Positions 21,687 through 21,856 of a stretch of DNA of 21,856 nt are shown here, one piece after another. Every line of letters starts with the position of its first letter. Within the stretch, counting starts at the first letter, position 1. The translations under genes and the position numbers were made by a program. Below the pieces are notes generated by a model. That model searched no databases, was not told where the DNA came from, and worked only from the letters and a program-made list of their open reading frames with translations. Origin of the DNA: JALENY01 sp036310185 (GTDB lineage Bacteria > Bacillota > Clostridia > Lachnospirales > Lachnospiraceae); assembly GCA_036310185.1 (NCBI GenBank), contig JAXJSH010000034.1, forward strand, positions 1 through 21,856. The letters run 5' to 3'.

Positions 21687-21856
21687 AGTTTAGCGTATAA
21701 AATTTTGCTTTTGAGTGATTATGGATGTCGGTTGCTGTTTTTTTTGACTAACTTGGCGTACAGGACAGCTGTTTTTGCTGATTTTAAACGCCTGATATTG
21801 TTATTCTGAAGCTAATTCAGCATACAGGATACCTGTTTTTGCCAATTTTAGCCGCC
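21687..21856. repeat. Degenerate tandem repeat with ~64-nt period, running off the window
   Basis: Unit 1 (21746-21792) and unit 2 (21810-21856) align over 47 nt without gaps at about three-quarters identity. A weaker earlier copy is visible at about 21687-21728 (GCGTA and TGATT in register, 63 nt earlier). Both clear units carry TACAGGA...CTGTTTTTGC, a short hairpin with a T run. Read on the minus strand, both also encode a related peptide (RLKSAKTAVLYAKL versus RLKLAKTGILYAEL) but in different frames, with stops. Identity unknown. Confidence 0.6.

Noticed and set aside
1..21856. CRISPR arrays, tRNA or rRNA genes, insertion sequences, prophage or defence genes
   Set aside because: No regular repeat-spacer array, cloverleaf, transposase, integrase or defence-family protein was seen. 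The terminal repeat has a degenerate ~64-nt period and is not CRISPR-like.

Overview
The window is a chromosomal stretch from an anaerobic Firmicute, most likely a gut member of the Lachnospiraceae. This is inferred from gene content and protein style: fused AdhE, long-form HPF next to secA, a UMF1-family transporter, a HIS6-like HisA, strong AGGAGG ribosome sites, TTG starts and sigma-A promoters with 17-nt spacers. The genus cannot be fixed from the sequence. There is no phage, transposase, CRISPR array, tRNA or rRNA. Nearly all of it is housekeeping or central metabolism in short transcription units, most of them bounded by hairpin terminators.

Layout. 1-210 is the 3' end of a LacX-type aldose 1-epimerase gene. 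243-2962 holds two minus-strand membrane transporters: a MATE exporter, and a UMF1-family MFS protein with its own terminator. 3212-4816 is a TTG-initiated cation/proton antiporter with two C-terminal RCK_C domains. 5019-5933 is a sugar-nucleotidyltransferase-like protein, and 6222-7334 is a membrane-anchored polysaccharide deacetylase with a long structured leader. 7651-10269 is adhE, behind a promoter that carries Rex-like operators. 10547-12373 is typA/bipA on the minus strand. It diverges from a two-OB-fold SSB-like gene (12666-13292), which is followed by ybaK (13464-13946) on an apparently leaderless transcript. 14032-16023 is a lysine riboswitch-controlled dapA-dapB unit. 16210-16647 is a small Asn/Thr-rich lipoprotein, 16815-17588 a HIS6-type hisA, 17675-18202 hpf, 18390-20960 secA, and 21074-21562 a HemG-like flavodoxin. 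The last ~170 bases are a degenerate repeat with a ~64-nt period that runs off the window.

How the genes relate. dapA and dapB catalyse consecutive steps toward diaminopimelate and lysine, and sit under one lysine-sensing leader. adhE is the NADH-oxidising ethanol branch of fermentation, and its promoter fits NADH/NAD+ sensing by Rex. hpf and secA are adjacent, as in many Firmicutes, but prfB does not follow secA here. The deacetylase and the nucleotidyltransferase may both serve the cell envelope, but nothing in the sequence ties them into one pathway.

No clear new multi-gene system is visible. The least explained structures are the 64-nt repeat at the right edge, the deacetylase leader with competing helices, and the 11-residue repeats of the lipoprotein. 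Promoter and operator calls are by-eye consensus matches.
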